A DNA stretch of 27,966 nucleotides from NCBI GenBank assembly GCA_002345845.1, contig DDWF01000243.1, positions 5,429-33,394 of the forward strand, given 5' to 3'. This document shows positions 25,423 through 27,966 of the stretch, piece after piece. The notes beneath the pieces were generated by a model. It was not told where the DNA came from. It saw only the letters and a program-made list of their open reading frames with translations, and made no database searches. This stretch comes from Betaproteobacteria bacterium UBA2293. Its GTDB lineage: Bacteria; Pseudomonadota; Gammaproteobacteria; Burkholderiales; Rhodocyclaceae. A program made the translations under genes and the position numbers. Position 1 is the stretch's first letter; every line of letters starts with the position of its first letter.

Positions 25423-26367
25423 ATGGACCCGCGCAGCGCGCTCGATGGACGGGCAACCGGCATCATGACCATCCTCTGTCTGATCTGGGGCCTGCAACAG
25501 GTCGTCCTCAAGGCCGCCGCCCCGGACATCACCCCCTTGCTGCAGATTGCCCTGCGCTCCGGCGTGGCGGCGCTGCTGGTCGGTTTGCTGATGCTCTGGC
25601 GGTGCGAGCGCTTCAATCTGGCTGACGGCACCTGGCGGCCAGGCCTGCTGGTTGGCGGCCTGTTCGGCCTCGAATTCCTGCTGGTTGGCGAGGGGCTGCG
25701 CTTCACCTCGGCCTCGCACATGGTGGTTCTGCTGTACACCGCGCCGATCTTCGTTGCCCTCGGCCTGCACTGGAAGCTGCCGGCCGAACGGCTGTCGCCC
25801 GTGCAATGGCTGGGTATCGCGATGGCCTTTGCCGGCATCGCCGTGGCTTTTTTCGGCCGCGAGCAAGCGGCACCGGGCGGCGAGGCGCTGGACATTCTCT
25901 GGGGTGACTTGCTGGCACTGCTGGCTGGCGCCGCCTGGGGCGCGACGACGGTCGTTGTTCGCCTGTCCTCGCTATCCCGCGCCCCGGCCACCCAGACCTT
26001 GCTCTATCAGCTGGCCGTCGGCTTCGTGGTGCTCATGCTGGCCGCCGTCATTCTCGATCAGACCAGTTTCAAGCCGACGCCGCTGGCCTGGGGCAGCCTG
26101 ATCTTCCAGTCGCTGGTCGTTTCCTTCGCCAGCTATCTGGTCTGGTTCTGGCTGCTCAAGCACTACCTGGCTTCGCGCTTGGGTGTGTTTTCCTTCCTGA
26201 CGCCGCTGTTCGGCATGGTTTTCGGTGTCTGGCTGCTCAATGAATCGCTGGAACCGGGTTTCATCGCCGGCACGGCGCTGGTGCTCTCCGGCGTTGTCCT
26301 GGTCAGCGGTTATGGCTGGCTGAAGCAGCGGCTGCTGGTGGCCAAAGGCCGGCAAAGCCCACCCTGA
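25423..26367 (+). CDS. EamA/DMT-family transporter
   Basis: The 314-aa inner-membrane protein has ten hydrophobic helices arranged as two EamA repeats (about 10-135 and 157-290), as in drug/metabolite exporters. The first repeat has the characteristic IWGLQQVVLKAA and the SASHMVVLLYTAPIFVAL segment; the second has LAGAAWGATTVVVRLSS and FLTPLFGMVFGVWLLNESL. GGAGAA lies before the ATG, and a CATAAT -10-like box is visible at 25384-25389. The substrate is unknown; family members export amino acids and other metabolites. It ends nine bases before a convergent gene. Confidence 0.9.
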   Translation: MDPRSALDGRATGIMTILCLIWGLQQVVLKAAAPDITPLLQIALRSGVAALLVGLLMLWRCERFNLADGTWRPGLLVGGLFGLEFLLVGEGLRFTSASHMVVLLYTAPIFVALGLHWKLPAERLSPVQWLGIAMAFAGIAVAFFGREQAAPGGEALDILWGDLLALLAGAAWGATTVVVRLSSLSRAPATQTLLYQLAVGFVVLMLAAVILDQTSFKPTPLAWGSLIFQSLVVSFASYLVWFWLLKHYLASRLGVFSFLTPLFGMVFGVWLLNESLEPGFIAGTALVLSGVVLVSGYGWLKQRLLVAKGRQSPP

Positions 26368-26376
26368 GGCGGGCCG

Positions 26377-26778
26377 CTATTCGAGCAGGGCGGCGCGCAG
26401 CCGCTGGTCGAGTGTCAGCCCGTTCCACCAGGCCTCCAGCTGTTGCTCGATGGCCAGTCCGGCAGTCGACAGGCGGTAGGTGATGATGGCCTCGACCCAG
26501 TGCTTGTCACCGGGAATCACCCAGCCGTTCTTGATCAGGATGTTGGCGAGCACCGGCTGCAATATCGATTGGCCGAGGATGTAGAACTCGGAAAACTCGG
26601 TTCCGCCCAACTGATAGAGCGTCACCTTGCGGCGCATCGGCTGCAGCGAGCGCAACAGCGAATAGCGCAGATGGCTGGCGGCAGAGGGCAGGGCAACAGG
26701 GCTGGCGAGCGGCGGCAGGGTATTGAACGATTGGCGCCAGACCTGGCGGACGGCGCCAACGAGCAGGGCGGCTAACAC
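26377..26778 (-). CDS. Hypothetical protein, 133 aa
   Basis: The protein is not recognised. The frame is open to 26874, but the best start is GTG at 26778, with GAGG seven bases upstream; this gives an N-terminal hydrophobic stretch (VLAALLVGAV) and the soluble core VTLYQLGGTEFSEFYILGQSILQPVLANILIKNGWVIPG (about 63-101), followed by a helical end. An ATG inside (MRRKVTL) is also possible but lacks a ribosome site. It overlaps the stop of a 24-codon ORF encoded just upstream on the same strand, so translation may be coupled; alternatively the two could be one gene split by a frameshift. Confidence 0.6.
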   Translation of the reverse strand: MLAALLVGAVRQVWRQSFNTLPPLASPVALPSAASHLRYSLLRSLQPMRRKVTLYQLGGTEFSEFYILGQSILQPVLANILIKNGWVIPGDKHWVEAIITYRLSTAGLAIEQQLEAWWNGLTLDQRLRAALLE

Positions 26779-26846
26779 GCCGGCACCTCGCGGGGCGAGA
26801 TGCCGCGGAAAAATGCTGCGCCAACGAGATCGAAAATGGTCGCCAT
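26772..26846 (-). CDS. 24-codon ORF overlapping the 133-aa gene
   Basis: An ATG at 26846 with GAGG eight bases upstream starts a 24-residue peptide, MATIFDLVGAAFFRGISPRE and four more residues ending in Cys, with TAG at 26774-26772. Its stop overlaps the GTG start of the next ORF by a few bases, and the GAGG for that GTG lies inside its last codons. Either this is a leader peptide coupling translation or the 5' part of a frameshifted longer gene. The peptide itself looks protein-like (amphipathic). Confidence 0.4.
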   Translation of the reverse strand: MATIFDLVGAAFFRGISPREVPAC

Positions 26847-26886
26847 GGGCTGTACCTCGTCGATTCAAAGCCACTGGAAAACGCAG

Positions 26887-26904
26887 GTTTCACAGTTGTG
26901 AAAC
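26887..26904. promoter_or_regulatory. 18-bp inverted repeat, possible operator
   Basis: GTTTCACA and TGTGAAAC flank a two-base centre in a perfect inverted repeat. It sits 41 bp upstream of the 24-codon ORF start (minus strand). Symmetry and position suit a TetR-type or similar repressor site. No regulator for it is encoded nearby. Confidence 0.4.
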
Positions 26905-26970
26905 TTTGATCGGCTGGATTTCCGATTTGTTCCGCAAATTTTTACCAGGCGACAAGCGGACGCTGGCCAA

Positions 26971-27010
26971 TAAAAATTCCCGCAGCGGACGCGAGATCCA
27001 CTGCGGGAAT
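26971..27010 (-). terminator. Intrinsic terminator of katG
   Basis: On the minus strand, ATTCCCGCAG is followed after 15 bases by CTGCGGGAAT, and then by TTTTTA. A 10-bp GC-rich stem and a T-run located just after the katG stop form a standard rho-independent terminator. Confidence 0.85.
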
Positions 27011-27027
27011 AGCGGCTACAGCCCGAA

Positions 27028-27966
<939 letters not shown>

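Overview
The window is GC-rich, tightly packed chromosomal DNA. Its gene content (an HME-type RND pump carrying a DUF3240 gene, a transporter-fused sensor kinase, many two-component proteins, KatG) suggests a betaproteobacterium, probably Rhodocyclaceae (Dechloromonas/Azonexus-like). That placement is inferred from protein character; no rRNA or other marker gene is present. I see no tRNA, rRNA, CRISPR array, transposase or integrase.

Left part (1-4240). A cache/HAMP sensor histidine kinase is followed by the first codons of another gene that runs off the edge. Next comes a self-contained module: a MerR-family regulator transcribed away from a DUF2938 membrane protein, a flavodoxin-like protein and a DUF2798 membrane protein. 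The divergent promoter has the 19-bp -35/-10 spacing and central palindrome typical of MerR-type activation. Two copies of a 39-bp sequence (36/39 identical) lie on either side of the module.

Middle accessory part (4040-9000). Two copies of a perfect palindrome, 38 bp and 26 bp with an identical 26-bp core, bracket about 4.9 kb. Inside are a small membrane protein, a 520-bp gene-poor stretch and one very large gene (1268 aa). The product has a C-terminal PD-(D/E)XK nuclease fold with a RecB-like Q-x3-Y motif and a long N-terminal part I do not recognise. No helicase, methyltransferase or ATPase accompanies it. This is the best candidate in the window for an undescribed, possibly defensive, system.

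Central housekeeping and transport part (9016-18400). A LuxR-type response regulator is preceded by a small unknown gene. A KtrB/KtrA potassium uptake pair overlaps by 11 nt. A four-gene translationally coupled heavy-metal efflux operon follows: periplasmic adaptor, RND pump, DUF3240 protein, outer-membrane factor.

Right part (18435-27966). An 1122-aa hybrid sensor joins an NCS1-type transporter, a cysteine-rich zinc-finger-like insert, a histidine kinase and a receiver. Upstream of it is a sequence matching the NtrC binding palindrome, suggesting nitrogen control. Then come a small cysteine protein, a GDSL lipoprotein esterase, a DUF5710 protein, an unknown 276-aa protein, an NhaP-type antiporter, an EamA transporter, an unknown 133-aa protein preceded by a 24-codon overlapping ORF, and the C-terminal half of katG with a clear intrinsic terminator.

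All calls come from reading the sequence and recalling families; no database search was run.
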